Assembly (NCBI GenBank): GCA_022885665.1
Contig: JAGQDJ010000019.1
Coordinates: 186,001 to 250,000 of the forward strand
DNA length: 64,000 nt
Source of the DNA: Triops longicaudatus
Taxonomy: Eukaryota > Arthropoda > Branchiopoda > Notostraca > Triopsidae
Reading direction: 5' to 3'
Part shown: one piece after another, positions 53,096 to 64,000 of the stretch
Layout: each line of letters starts with the position of its first letter
Position numbering within the stretch: the stretch's first letter is position 1
The notes under the pieces: model-generated
What the model saw: the letters and a program-made list of their open reading frames with translations, nothing else
Database searches by the model: none
What the model was told of the DNA's origin: nothing
Translations under genes and position numbers: made by a program

Positions 53096-54251
53096 ACTTT
53101 TGATAATTTATTTATGTATGTTCGTCCCATACTCCTTGCCACCAAGTTGGCTCCGTTACTCATTAGACCGACGAAAGTAGCTTTGTTACTCATTAAATCG
53201 ACATTTCTTCCAAGACACCTGGTTTTCATGTCGCATATGTTGTAGTAAGTATTTGATGCGGAGTAAGAACACTTAGGCTTTAGGTTAGACAATGTTAAGC
53301 ATTTCATGGACTGCTGCGTCAAGTGTTGCTCATTTTGTGGCATTTGAAATACACGTCATTGACATAACCAAGCTTCTCACGATGTCACCTGGTTTACATG
53401 CAATTTACAATGACCTACTCGTGCTGCTTAAAAAAATTAATTGCTTCGCTAACCTAATAGCACAACGGCTCTTGGACGTAAATTTATTTCATGCGATTTA
53501 CAAACGTTTAGCGGTATCTGGTGCTGGTCATCCAATAGACATCTTCTTCTGTGTACTTGTTCTAATTGCGCATACGAAAGCGTGTGTTCGGATAATTGTA
53601 CTCCTGTGAACCTCCAGTTTCCTTTAAGTTCCGAAGTATCATTTTTTTTAATTCAAATGACCGGTGCCAAAAATTTCATGTATTCTGAAGAGCTGCAGAA
53701 TTCCTCATTTATTTGCCCTTACAGTCAGGATTATGAGAGCGTTAAAACGAATTTCTGCAGCTCTGATATTCGCCTACTTTCCTCACGATGGCTGACAGCG
53801 AACATTTCCTCTGGTTACTGTAGAGAATTTCGTGGTCAAAACTGTACCAACTTCGATAAGAACGACAGATCGGATGTGGTAGATACTCTACTAAACACGA
53901 TCTAGATAAAAAAAAGTGGTTTACATCTGTCTACCTGGCACGAGCAATCCGAAATGCAGAATGCCAAAACAAGCTCGTTTGTTATGTCAACTTGCAACTC
54001 GATTAGTGTAAACGATTCTTTCCGCTTCATGCCAAGAGCGCTTTTCCCGCCACCTACGGAGGATAACGTATACTGCCTGCTTCACGCGTGTCCAATATTT
54101 GTTTTTGTAAACTGTTACACGTGTTTGTAAATCTGTTTGTATACTCACCAAAAATCGTAATTTGTTTAATTTAATCGTGTGCAGCTTTTTTTAGTAATCT
54201 TGCTTAACATCCAATTTCTTATGAACTATTGGTTTCATTGAGTCGCATATT
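53096..54251. other. 3' UTR / gap before PORCN
   Basis: Two overlapping plus-strand frames (53292-53609 and 53582-53905) have no domain; the second contains six Cys but no signal peptide. Bases about 53150-53210 hold an imperfect duplication (GTTACTCATTA repeated). Probably the 3' UTR of the Cys-rich gene and the promoter of PORCN. Confidence 0.45.
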
Positions 54252-55970
54252 ATGGCAGATTATGATTATGAACTTTATGCTGAGGGTGAAGACCCTGATT
54301 TTGCTTATGACACGTTACCTTATGACGACGACTCCTGGATGCAAGGCGAAGAGGCAACGTCATTACCACCAATGACAGCCCTTCAACTCTTCGAGCATTG
54401 TATGTTACCGACTCTGTCTGATGGTGCCAAACATTTGGGCAAAACTTTAGCGTACTGCCTCATCTATCGTCTAAGTACTCAAACCGGTAAGTTGCAATAC
54501 AACCTTTTATGCACACAATACATCGTTTTTTAAAAATGAAATTCCATTCTGTGTTCTCTCATCTTGTGTGGTGTCAATGCGTTCGTCATCCCAGTCCGTG
54601 TACCCTCTACATTCAACCACGCCATGTCAATTGGCTGCGGGCTAATGGTAGCCTACCACTTTTTTGGTCCCAATATTACCTATTTGATAGCCCAAGGCTT
54701 TGTTGCATATCTCGCCTTGATGTCAGCCCACTATATTGTCAAAAAATACCGAGGCTTCGTAACTATGTTTGTCTGCTTGTCGTTTATAATACTCTGGTAA
54801 ATAATCCATTTACATGAAAGACTAAAAAAATGCAGCAGTTTTCACGAAATTCCGTTTTGGTTCCAGTGAGCTCTTTTTAGTCGATCCCATTCCTTGGCAC
54901 AGTATACGCGCTGCTCAAATGTTGATAGCTATGCGAGCTATTTCGGTAGGATTCGACACCGATGACAAACAAATCGACCATTTTCCAGCACCTTTACCGT
55001 TCTTCGGTTACTTGTACTGTGTCGGTACGGCCGTATTTGGCCCCTGGGTATCTATGAAGGATTACCTGAGCTTGCAGTCAGACACAAGCAGAATATGGGT
55101 AAGCGCAAGACATTGCCTTTGAAATATATTCACGAAATCTTAATCTTGGACGTAGAATTTTCGTTGGGCGGCAAAATTGGTTTTAAAAGTGGTAATTTCG
55201 TTATTATTTCTTACCGTGTCGGCGTGCTGGACAGCTTGGCTTATTCCTAATACCTCCTGGAAGTATGCACAACAATTAAGACGAAAGTGTTTGGTATGAT
55301 AATTATCGTAACTTTTTGTAGATGGTTTTTGGCCTATAGGGACGCGTTATCGTTTCGCGCGAGTCACTATTTCGTATCGTACATGTCAGAAGCCACGGCT
55401 CTAGCTATGGGCTTAGGCATCAGTCAGCCTTTGACCGTCTCGCGGCCCACTATGATAGAATGGCCTCGGTCGCTGGTGGAAGTAGTGGTGAATTGGAATT
55501 TGCCTATGCATTTTTGGCTCCGCACGTACGTCTTTCGCGTCTGCAAAGCATCGTATGGCATTTTCATCGCTATATGTGCCACTTATGGCGTCAGCGGTCT
55601 TCTCCACGGCTTGAACTTCCAGATAGCCGCTGTGCTGTTCTCTTTAGGATTGTATTCCTATACAGAGCACATTTTACGTGCCAAATTAGCCAACATTTTC
55701 GATGCTTGTATACTGGCCCGTTCGTGCAAAACGCCGGGATCTTGCCGTCACGTCTACAAGAGCGATCGATTCTTGGTGCGGCTTACTAATCTGTGTTTCA
55801 CCTTAGTGGCCATTTTCCATTTGGCATACTTGGGGCTCATGTTCGACTCGACGCCACGCTTACAAGAAGAAGGCTATAGCTGGATGCACACCTTAGGAAA
55901 ATGGCGTGCTTTAGGTTTTGCTAGTCATTGGCTAGCGTTTTGTATGTACATTTTCTTCATCCTTATCTAG
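54252..55970 (+). CDS. PORCN: Protein-serine O-palmitoleoyltransferase porcupine
   Basis: ER membrane-bound O-acyltransferase (MBOAT) that attaches palmitoleate to Wnt proteins, which is needed for Wnt secretion. Five exons: 54252-54486, 54595-54796, 54867-55098, 55156-55262 and 55322-55970; 474 residues (human 461). A 40-residue acidic, Tyr-rich cytosolic N-terminus precedes at least eight hydrophobic segments. The MBOAT core has RAASVGFDxD-like RAISVGFDTDDK, the Asn-containing VVNWNLPMHFWLRTYVF, and the catalytic His in GVSGLLHGLNFQIAAVLFSL. The start is the first ATG, after a stop-rich leader. Confidence 0.95.
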
Positions 55971-56872
55971 AGGCTGAGATATTCTTATCGTAAACGAGGC
56001 TCGTGGTTTCTACTTATTGTCAGCCGTTTTTGTACAATCATGTGTTCGATTGTTACAATTCAGCCATGTCTTCCGTCCCACTTATGGTCTGCTTAATGAC
56101 AGTTTTTGACTAATTTACTATTAATAACTAAGTTTTTATATCAAAAGTGCAATGCTTATAGGAAATTTTGCTTGGATTTGGTCAAAAGTCGCTGTAACTG
56201 GTTGTATTCCGTTGGAAATTAAAGATGAGACAAATTAATTTAGAGAACATGCTAGTAACCCATTCCTGGCCGAAGGTGCATAGTTGCAGGAGGACGGAAA
56301 AGTCCTGCTTCCGGGGCGTAGAACCGCGTCTTGTTATAACAATAATCATGTATAACAATGCGTTTGTAGAAAAGGGTTTTTATGCTAGGGCGTCCCCAAG
56401 GTATTGTATACATCCGTCTTCCTCAAGGTGAGCGTGCGCGTGGATGACACGTGTAAGACTTTATTACTCCCCCAACCGCCAATTGTCCTGTATATAACCA
56501 CGTGTGCGGCACACTAATGCTTTATAATATGTCTTAAGCTTGTCTTCACCCCAACCGGGGAAGAACGAGCCGGTTTCTCAAGTTACTTGGGGTTTCGCAT
56601 GGAGTTATAGACGCCTGTAAGGGACAGTTTTTGTACTTGATTTAAATGTAGAAGCGCGCGCTTGAGACGGCAGTGAACAATACCAGCCCACCCCGGAAAC
56701 GACGCTTTCAAGATTTTGATTTAGTTATCACAGCAAAAGGGACGCCGACGCTGGCATCACCCCATTCCGAGGAGTATACTTCCGCGTCTTGTAGCTTTTT
56801 GCCATATCGGATGTCAAGCCAAAGTTGTGGAATCTGAATACCTCTTCCCCACGTTTTTCTGACTTTTTTTTT

Positions 56873-56946
56873 CTCAATAGACCAATTTTTTGGACAGGTA
56901 TTTTTTTTTCTCAATAGACCAATTTTTTGGACCGGTATTCTGTTAC
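56873..56946 (+). repeat. Two-copy 37-bp tandem repeat
   Basis: The string CTCAATAGACCAATTTTTTG recurs at an offset of 37 bases, each copy preceded by a T-tract and followed by GAC, one variable base, and GGTATT. The copies differ at one position (A versus C) and in T-tract length. Confidence 0.8.
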
Positions 56947-59587
56947 GTTTTTTTTTAAATACGAAATTGTTAACATTCAGTTTATTAAAAAAAAACAACA
57001 TAAAAACATGTATGACCGGAAAAAACTACAAAAAGCAGAAAACTTAATATCCTATTTTCCATAGTCGAGTATTTTACTCTTATTCCGTATTAAATTATTT
57101 TTTAAAAAATCTATACATGCAGGCAAACATTTATATTGATCTTTATAATTTTTTCACTTTATGTTTAATGTATTTTACTAAATGAAATTAAAATGTTTGT
57201 ATAATATATTTCAAGAGAAAAGTATGTGTATGTCGAGGAGTAATTCAAGAAAAAAGTAAAATAAAAGTTCAATTTCTTATGACTTAATATATTTTGTTCC
57301 CCGCTGTTCGGGGGGCCAAAGTAGGGTAGTAAAACGGTGGTGGGAAACTGAGTACTTAGTTGAGTAAGGCTGTCTGCTTGGTAGTCTTAATGTGTTGTTG
57401 CTTTTATTGTTGTGCAAGATAATTTGACTTGGAAATTCACTCCCCAAGCACTCTCTCTCAGAAGCTAAAAAGCTAAAGAGGAACGAAGGGACAGATGATG
57501 ACAGTCCAGTACTTGGGTGTCCATTGTTGAACATTGAAAAGGATTTGTAAGCGATAGAAAAAGCGTACGCTTTTGAAAACCATTGACTTTTATCCCTTAG
57601 AAAAGGTGCTTGTATTGGGCTTTTATAGATGAAGGAGGCGTGGCAGTTTGGGGGACAAGATTGGGCGAAAGCCTGAAGTTACTTCCGGTATAGAGTTCAA
57701 GTCCATCATTTCGTCCATTCCGGACTCTCCGCCCCTTTATTGCTCTATATGGGAAAGTGAACTTGCCCCAGCTCGCAGCCAGGTGCTCTGATTTTTCGAT
57801 GGTCGTATGTGTAAGGCTGTGTTCTTGCGTATGATTGCGGTATAACTGCGGGATATCTCCCCTTTCTGATCTGGATTTTTCCATCGTTATATTCGCCATT
57901 GTTGACTTTACCGAGCAGTGCCGATTTCCAAAGCGCAGTGACTTAAAAGACCCTTTTTTTGTCCCCATTGTATTTCGCTCTTTATGCAAAAGATCACTGC
58001 AAAAGTTCCGAGAGTCGTTAGGCTTTATAGGGCAGAATGGTAGATGTTCTTGGTTAAATTGGAACAATAGGGGTTTTGTCATGTGTGGTCCATCAGATAA
58101 TTTGCAGGACCTTGTCGAGAAGAGGGATGCTTTTGTAAAAGAAATGAAGTGCGGGACGCTTCGATGGTTTAAAATACGCCATAAAAAGTGGGCTGTGTAG
58201 GGTTTGGAGGAGGGAGGTCAAAGCACATATTTTCTTTGTTTTTACCCTTTACTTGCTTTTGGTGGTCCTTGTAACGACGGCGGTAGAGCACCCCGAAGTC
58301 ACTCTACCATGCCTCCGTGCAACATGAACGCAGACATTAACATCAAAGCAAGCTGGCTGGGCTTTGTGGTGAAGAGTATAACTTTATCTAGATGGTAATG
58401 TATATTAAATGCTGGCGCGCGCCTGTGGTGGGCTCTTTCTCGTTCATATTTAACCTTTTAAAGTGGAGCCAACAAAGACAAGTTCAGAGATTAAGTCACA
58501 TAGGGGTGATTAGCTAACCTTGGGGGTTGGAAGCGTGACCGAGTTAGTTTTGGGCTTACCCTCCGCCTTCAATGTGGGCCATTGTGCGGGGTAAACCCGG
58601 CAAACTCTCATTACCATCCTGAATGTCAACGGTTTATGAGTGGCGCTTGTGGGGGGTAAGGTGGTAAGGGAGGGGGGAGAGCGAGAATGATTTGGAAAAC
58701 ACGATTAATTCCCCGTGAGCATGTTTCTGTAGCACATCATACAACAACCACTTCATCCGCAAAATCCATCCCTACTGTCTGGTCAGATTTTACTCAGATG
58801 ACAATGACCGTTTCCAATCAAACCCTCGTTACCTAGTTGCTTGGCTGCAGTAATAGCTCGAGTGGGGATTTCTTCTCTAAGGTATTCGTTTTGAAGGCAA
58901 TGGGAGACAAATGAGTATTGCCCGATAGTGTAATTTAGCTTTCCTGTCCGGTGATTTAATAAGAAGCACTTGCAAAGTGGATATTAGAAGTGATTGGTCG
59001 TTCCTAGTTACGGGAGAAGGGGAAAAAGTTATTTGGAATTTGCGCCTGAGATAGATCTGTCATAACGAAGTGATGATGAGGTCCTCTGTGAGCCCTTTGC
59101 TATCATCTCTTTTTTCATCTTCTACGCAGCCAATGGATTTCGTAGCGTGATAGATGCTCTAGAAGCCAGTGCAGCGTTCATTTTCTTATCCAGAAAGAAC
59201 GCTAGGACTCAACTTCGTTAACTGCTTTTTCTTCATCTTTTCTTTCTTCCTGGGAAAGCTGTACTTGAGAGAGCATAGAAGCGAGAAATATGTCAGAGCC
59301 TTATGTTTGATAAACGCCAAAATATTGGGTTCGGCAATAGGGACGTCGCAGGCGTCGTAGGTTAGCCTCGTCGCCGTTAGCTGTGCCATTGGACGTCAAA
59401 GAAGGGGGCCTGTGGACCCGGGTCGTCCTAGTCCGCCAATCCGATGCTTGTTCTGGGGGAACATAAAATGTGCCACCGACGTCGACTTATATGGGAGCAT
59501 CCCCGAATCCCCAACCCCACCCCATACTCATACATGTGTGTATGAAGAGCCCAGGGCTCCTGCGGGCCCTTTCGGGGTTTCTAGAGA

Positions 59588-59621
59588 GGGTGGGAGGGGG
59601 TGGTGGAAAGGGGAATGGGGG
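59588..59621 (+). other. G-run cluster, potential G-quadruplex
   Basis: Five runs of three to five G within 34 bases (59588-59590, 59592-59594, 59596-59600, 59610-59613, 59617-59621). A C-rich stretch at about 59492-59523 lies opposite and could pair with it as an imperfect hairpin. Confidence 0.5.
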
Positions 59622-60466
59622 TGATTTTCTATATCACACAAGGTAGTTTGATGGTCAAACCCATCATGAACCATCATCATACTCCAACACCGCTGCTTGG
59701 GCTGTTTGAGCCACTCAAAAGCGCAGGTTGGCCAGTTTAATGTCAGCTTGGCAACTGCACAGTCCTAGAACCACCAAAAGAGGAGGAGATGTGCAGTTAC
59801 TGCTGGTTCCATCGTTGACACAAGCACCTTCACGTTTTCGCTTCATTCTCAAAAGAACATTAAGTGCAACCTCAGTGTTACCCAGTGATTAAGTTGTAAT
59901 CTATTGAAGTTTGCATAGTATATGCCGTTAGTTGTGAATTTGCCGCTTTTATCTAGTGAAGAACAAAGTTTCCGAGTTTTCTCGAGTGTTACCATTTCAG
60001 GATAGACACCAAATTTACCACATTCATACAAGGTAGCGTATTCCATTCAACCATCGTATGGTATTGCGTTCTATCAATGAAACGTTAAACCATTCAAAGA
60101 AAAGTATTCCAAATGCACTCCGGCAATGAAACTTACAGCTGAAATTCATTACGCAGTCACGTGCTGAAGAAATAAAATCGTAAACAAAATCTGTTACAAA
60201 ATTTATCACCAACCTTCAATAAGTAATCTTATATCTTCTAACAAGATCTAAAGATACTTTGATCTCAGTGTCATTAAACACGAAGTGTCGATATAAGTAT
60301 TTTGCACCCTGGTTTCATTGATGGGCAGTAGCGCTAAATTCCGGTGAACATTTGAGACTTGTCGAGACATTGCTAACATTTGTAGGCTCTTTTATATGAG
60401 TGAATGCTAAACTAGTGTGAAAAGAAACATTGCTGAGCGTGAAAGTAACATAAAAATAACTTTTAG

Positions 60467-62363
60467 ATGTCAAGTCCGCAAGCGAAGCTAACTCAGGATA
60501 GAACGTCCGATGGGGATTCGCCGTCCAGAAGGAATCTAACATCCTCGTTACACAAGCCTACTTCAGGATCATCTTCTCTGTCCTTCTCCATCGCTCGAAT
60601 CATTGACGATACAGCTAGCAATAATAGCAACGATTCAGATTCAGAAGCTGTGCCCCATTCCACTGCCAAAAGTACCATTTTAAAGCAAGACCATCCAGTG
60701 TTACCCTTTTGGAGTCCTGTAACCACCGCGTTAGCGTATCCATTTTACAGTCCCGCGGCGGCAGCTTTCCTTAACCCGTTGACCGAATCTTTCCTGAAAA
60801 ATGTTCTTACGCCGTCGTCCTCGACGGACGATGCCGCTGCGAGTACGCAAGCCGCGGCATTGCTGAGACAGTATCAAAGCTTCTATTACCCTCCGAGTCA
60901 ACCAACTTCACGTTTAATCGGTGACTGTCGTTTATGGAATAATTCCCCGAACAATAGTCACAGTAGTCAGTCGATTAGCCCATTACCATCATCTACTGCA
61001 GCAGCAGCACCCTTTTTACCCACCAGCAACAATGGTACAGCCGTCCCTAGGTCGGCATTTTCACGACCTGGACCCACTGCCGGGATTGCTGTGACAACCG
61101 AAGCCGTAACTCGATCTCACTTTTCCGCAAGCCTTTCACACCCCCGCGTAAACAAAGACTGTTCCTCGACTAACAATTCTGTTAGTAAGGGCTTGCATTC
61201 CCCTACTTCTTCCCCCAATAGTCCAACACAACTCGAGGTCGAATCCGTGTCAAATTCCGCAGACGAAGACGAACACGAAATTGAACAATTCAAAAGCAGT
61301 CGAACCAATTCGCCTAACGAATCCAGTGACGGAGGACAAGCGAAAGCTAGTCGAAGCCCAGCCGCCAATGGCACGGGAAAAATCTTTACGTGTTTGGAAT
61401 GCGGCAAGACGTTTAACGCTCATTACAATTTGACTCGACACATGCCAGTTCATACCGGTGCCCGACCTTTTGTTTGCAAGGTACGCGTATTATTCGTTCT
61501 TTATGTTATTACCATGTTTCAAACAAGAGTTTAGAGTTTCATCCTTCTTAAACTTCTCGTTACAGTTAGAAGTTCTTTTTTACTTTTCCGCAGTATTTTA
61601 ATTACTATTTTTTGTGGGAGTGTAGCTTGCAAAGTCTGATTTTTTGTATAATTAGGTGTGTGGAAAAGGCTTCAGACAAGCGTCAACTTTATGCCGTCAC
61701 AAGATTATCCACACATCAGACAAGCCACATAAATGTGCCACTTGCGGAAAAGCGTTTAACCGTAGCTCCACCTTAAATACTCACGTCAGGATTCACGCGG
61801 GTTTCAAGCCATTTGTTTGCGAGTTTTGCGGCAAAGGGTTTCATCAAAAGGGCAATTATAAGAACCATAAACTGACACATTCGGGCGAAAAGGCCTACAA
61901 GTGTGGCATTTGCTCCAAGGCGTTCCATCAAATCTACAACCTTACGTTCCATATGCACACGCATACAGATAAGAAGCCTTTCACTTGCCGTGTGTGTGGC
62001 AAGGGCTTTTGCCGAAACTTTGATCTCAAGAAACATATCCGTAAACTCCACGACAACAATAGCAAAGCATCCTTGCGAGCCGGCGTCCTGGATTCAGAAC
62101 TTAGCCAGGAGGACTCCAACTTGGAAGTAGGTGTAACGTCCCCTACCGCGGAAGCAACACGCCCTTCTTTAAGCCCGTTGCAAAGCATGACACGCCCCCA
62201 GCACCTTCGTGCCCCATCTTTGTTGTCTCAACACTCTCATGCTAATCCGGCCCCCAATTTGTTGCCCACGAACGTCTTTTCAGCCCTTTTACCCCAACAC
62301 CATCCCTTCGCCCATTTTGCCAGCACAGCGGACGGATTCCGAAGTCTGAATTCATTAATTTGA
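60467..62363 (+). CDS. erm: Fez-family C2H2 zinc-finger transcription factor (FEZF / earmuff)
   Basis: Nuclear repressor that patterns forebrain neurons and neural progenitors in animals; insect earmuff belongs here. Two exons, 60467-61480 and 61656-62363; 573 residues. An Engrailed-homology-1 type motif, [12 protein letters not shown] (about residues 38-49), should recruit Groucho and matches the N-terminal eh1 site of the family. A long Ser/Ala/Pro-rich region follows. Six C2H2 fingers occupy about residues 306-475, starting [20 protein letters not shown] and including [73 protein letters not shown] and [19 protein letters not shown]. These finger helices are almost invariant in Fez proteins. 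The single intron splits finger 2 right after PFVCK. The tail ends [11 protein letters not shown]. Confidence 0.96.
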
Positions 62364-62709
62364 TCTCTGTCCCGACCTTTGTTTGCTTCCAAAGTTTGCC
62401 ATTCCAGGGTATAAAACGTTTGTATATATTCGAGTTCCTTTAGTCTCCGGGAAATGTTAAGTATAGCGTTGTGAGACTTTGGGAGTGTTTGTGACTTTGT
62501 TAAAAAGATTTTTCCCGAGACAATAGAAAGATGGAAGTTGTTGGCTGAAGTGGTGTCTTTTGCTTAAAAATTTCCAAGAAATGCAGATTTGCTTCACAGA
62601 TTAACAACTCAGGTCTCTTGTATCTCGAGAGTGTGGAGGGTGAGGTTTTTCATGGCAAAGATCGTTAAGTGTTGTTAGTTGATAAGTGTGGAGTTTATCG
62701 ATTGAATTA
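62364..62709. other. 3' flank of the Fez-family gene
   Basis: Non-coding; probably the 3' UTR. It ends at the TA target site of the transposon. Confidence 0.5.
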
Positions 62710-63574
62710 CAGTGGTACCCCTTTTAGCGAACGCACTGTATAGCGAACAACTTGTGCAACGAATTCGCAAGCGGGCGAAAAAAAATACTCGCACAACGAA
62801 CTCTGCCTCATGCAACGGACCGCCTGCTGAGAGCAAGAAAGTTTTTTAAAAAATGACGGTTAAGTTCCACTGTCTCCACGCTCGCGTAACAGTCGAGAAC
62901 TTGGTTTCCCCTCGTCAGTCAGTTGCACGCAGTCTGCTTGCGTATCTCTGTATGATTTCCTAGTTTCATTTTTTTAACCGTAATTGGCACTAAATTGCAT
63001 CAGAGAAGTCTGGTAATAAGAAGAACAGGAAGAGACTTCTTTCTACAAAGCGTTAGATGAGCGCATTCTCTATTCCTACAGTAGCCGTGAAGTAAGTTCT
63101 AACGAATTGGGAAGAAATTAAAGCCCAAGCAAAAATGTGGCATCCAAATCAAGCTGAGGCAAACACATGCTCAGACGTATTCAACGACAATGTTGTGCAC
63201 TTCTTCGGAACCGTAGTGAAGAAGGGAGAAAAGCAAGCCACTTTAGACTGGTACTTTCAACCAATGCGGGCCATGAAAACCAAGGCTGACATGTAAGAGG
63301 CAATAAGATCGAAGATGTAACCTATAGTGGTCTCGAGAGCTACTGATTGAACCAACTGATTGGTACGTGCTTGAAATATACATTATGACAACCAGTATTT
63401 TTAGTATTTTTTCCCGATTTTTAAATTAACTTTTTCAGGTTTCGGGTAGGGATCAGGAACGGATTAATATTATTTCCATTGACCCTTATGGTAAATAGCG
63501 TTTCTTATAACCAATAATTCTTACACCGAACGCCGTCCAGGAACAGATTAGGTTCGTTAAACGGGGTACCACCG
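62710..63574 (+). mobile_element. Degenerate pogo/Tigger-like DNA transposon (Tc1/mariner superfamily)
   Basis: An 865-base element with terminal inverted repeats: the left end reads CAGTGGTACCCCTTTTAGCG and the right end, reverse complemented, CGGTGGTACCCCGTTTAACG (17 of 20 agree, then GAAC-type similarity). TA lies on both sides (62708-62709 and 63575-63576), the Tc1/mariner target duplication. The CAGTGGTACC start is typical of pogo/Tigger elements. Inside, a plus-strand frame ending at 63296 keeps a transposase C-terminus, so this is an internally deleted copy rather than a pure MITE. Confidence 0.8.
63118..63296 (+). pseudogene. Remnant C-terminus of a pogo/Tigger-like transposase
   Basis: About 59 codons before TAA, including SDVFNDNVVHFF and KKGEKQATLDWYFQP. 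The pattern of FND-x-V-x-x-F, then a basic stretch with Q-x-(S/T)-LD-x-(F/Y)-F, is the usual end of Tigger/jerky-type transposases. The DDE catalytic part and the HTH are missing, so the element cannot move itself. Confidence 0.6.
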
Positions 63575-63576
63575 TA

Positions 63577-64000
63577 GTGGCATAAGACCCCACCACATTG
63601 TGTTTGTCCGTGTCATAGCCGTGATCGACGGTATTGTGCGTCTGCCCGGTACAGCTCTTCTATTGTCCTATTGTGGTTGCTGCGTTGCGCTGATGAAGGT
63701 GTCGGCCCGGAAAATGCACCAAATTTAATGAGTCGATTTTTATTTTTGACACAACAGAAGCCTGTCCAGCACACACGTTGTACGAACGACGACGCGTTTT
63801 GAAGCTTGATACGGCGTCTTGATCCAACAACGCACAACATGCGTTCTTCTTTCAGTAACTTATTGTTTTTTTTTTTACGTAGTTTCACTGACAAATAGCA
63901 AGGCAGGTTCTTTTCTATTATAAACTCACTTTTTTCAGTTTCTGTTCACAACCTACTTAATCATGCCTACTTAATACGAATCTAGCTTTTTTAAAATTCT
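63577..64000. other. Right flank, nothing recognised
   Basis: A minus-strand frame at 63894-63613 (93 codons) has no family similarity that I can see. Confidence 0.4.

Larger units (their letters stand above)
55971..60466. other. 4.5 kb non-coding stretch upstream of the Fez-family gene
   Basis: No exon chain recognised. It contains a 37-base tandem duplication (56873-56946), AT-rich DNA around 57000-57260 and a GC-rich, G-run segment at 59588-59621. The frame 58082-57597 (minus, 161 codons) has no domain. Likely holds enhancers and the promoter of the Fez gene (inference from position). Confidence 0.5.

Noticed and set aside
53582..53905. Frame with several Cys downstream of the GPI-protein gene
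   Set aside because: No signal peptide, no splice link to the gene; more likely its 3' UTR.
57597..58082. 161-codon minus-strand open frame
   Set aside because: No recognisable domain; an overlapping plus-strand frame of similar length shows the region is simply poor in stops.

Overview
This is eukaryotic nuclear DNA from a compact invertebrate genome. Nearly every gene is split by GT-AG introns, most of them about 50-110 bases. The gene content fits an arthropod or another ecdysozoan: a secreted GH18 chitinase, a bHLH factor closest to insect dimmed, a Fez/earmuff zinc-finger gene, porcupine, histidine ammonia-lyase and an animal-type threonine aldolase. I cannot name the species. I joined exons by hand and used splice phase, total length and family motifs as checks; for almost every gene the reading frame closes exactly.

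Layout. (1) 1-831: the 5' exons of a chitinase, minus strand, running off the left edge. (2) 832-7790: no gene recognised. (3) 7791-14842: UTP6 (+), a PIGBOS1-like microprotein (-) and PARN (+); the first two converge and the last two are head to head. (4) About 14.8-27.7 kb: a 13 kb stretch with no gene I can support. (5) 27.7-29.3 kb: a candidate two-exon secreted peptide (-) head to head with dimm (+). (6) 29.9-44.3 kb: a dense block of threonine aldolase (+), EIF3D (-), CNOT3 (+), DPH1 (+) and CHCHD4/MIA40 (+). (7) 44.5-55.97 kb: an unusual secreted Cu/Zn superoxide dismutase with a histidine-rich repeat domain (-), HAL (+), CCDC112 (-), a Cys-rich GPI-anchored protein (+) and PORCN (+). 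(8) 55.97-60.47 kb: a non-coding stretch, then a FEZF/earmuff gene (+) with six C2H2 fingers. (9) A degenerate pogo/Tigger-like transposon at 62.7-63.6 kb.

Functional themes. Several housekeeping genes act on RNA or translation: UTP6 (ribosome biogenesis), PARN and CNOT3 (deadenylation), EIF3D (initiation) and DPH1 (eEF2 modification). They sit in closely packed convergent or divergent pairs. The two developmental transcription factors, dimm and FEZF, lie beside the longest non-coding stretches, as expected if those hold their enhancers.

The most unusual item is the superoxide dismutase. A signal peptide and three copies of a His-rich HH-x6-HLE module precede a dismutase domain that keeps all its metal ligands. 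Other points worth a look are a 34-bp tandem duplication that copies the 3' splice site of dimm intron 1, a TA-flanked MITE inside the SOD gene, and the candidate secreted peptide.
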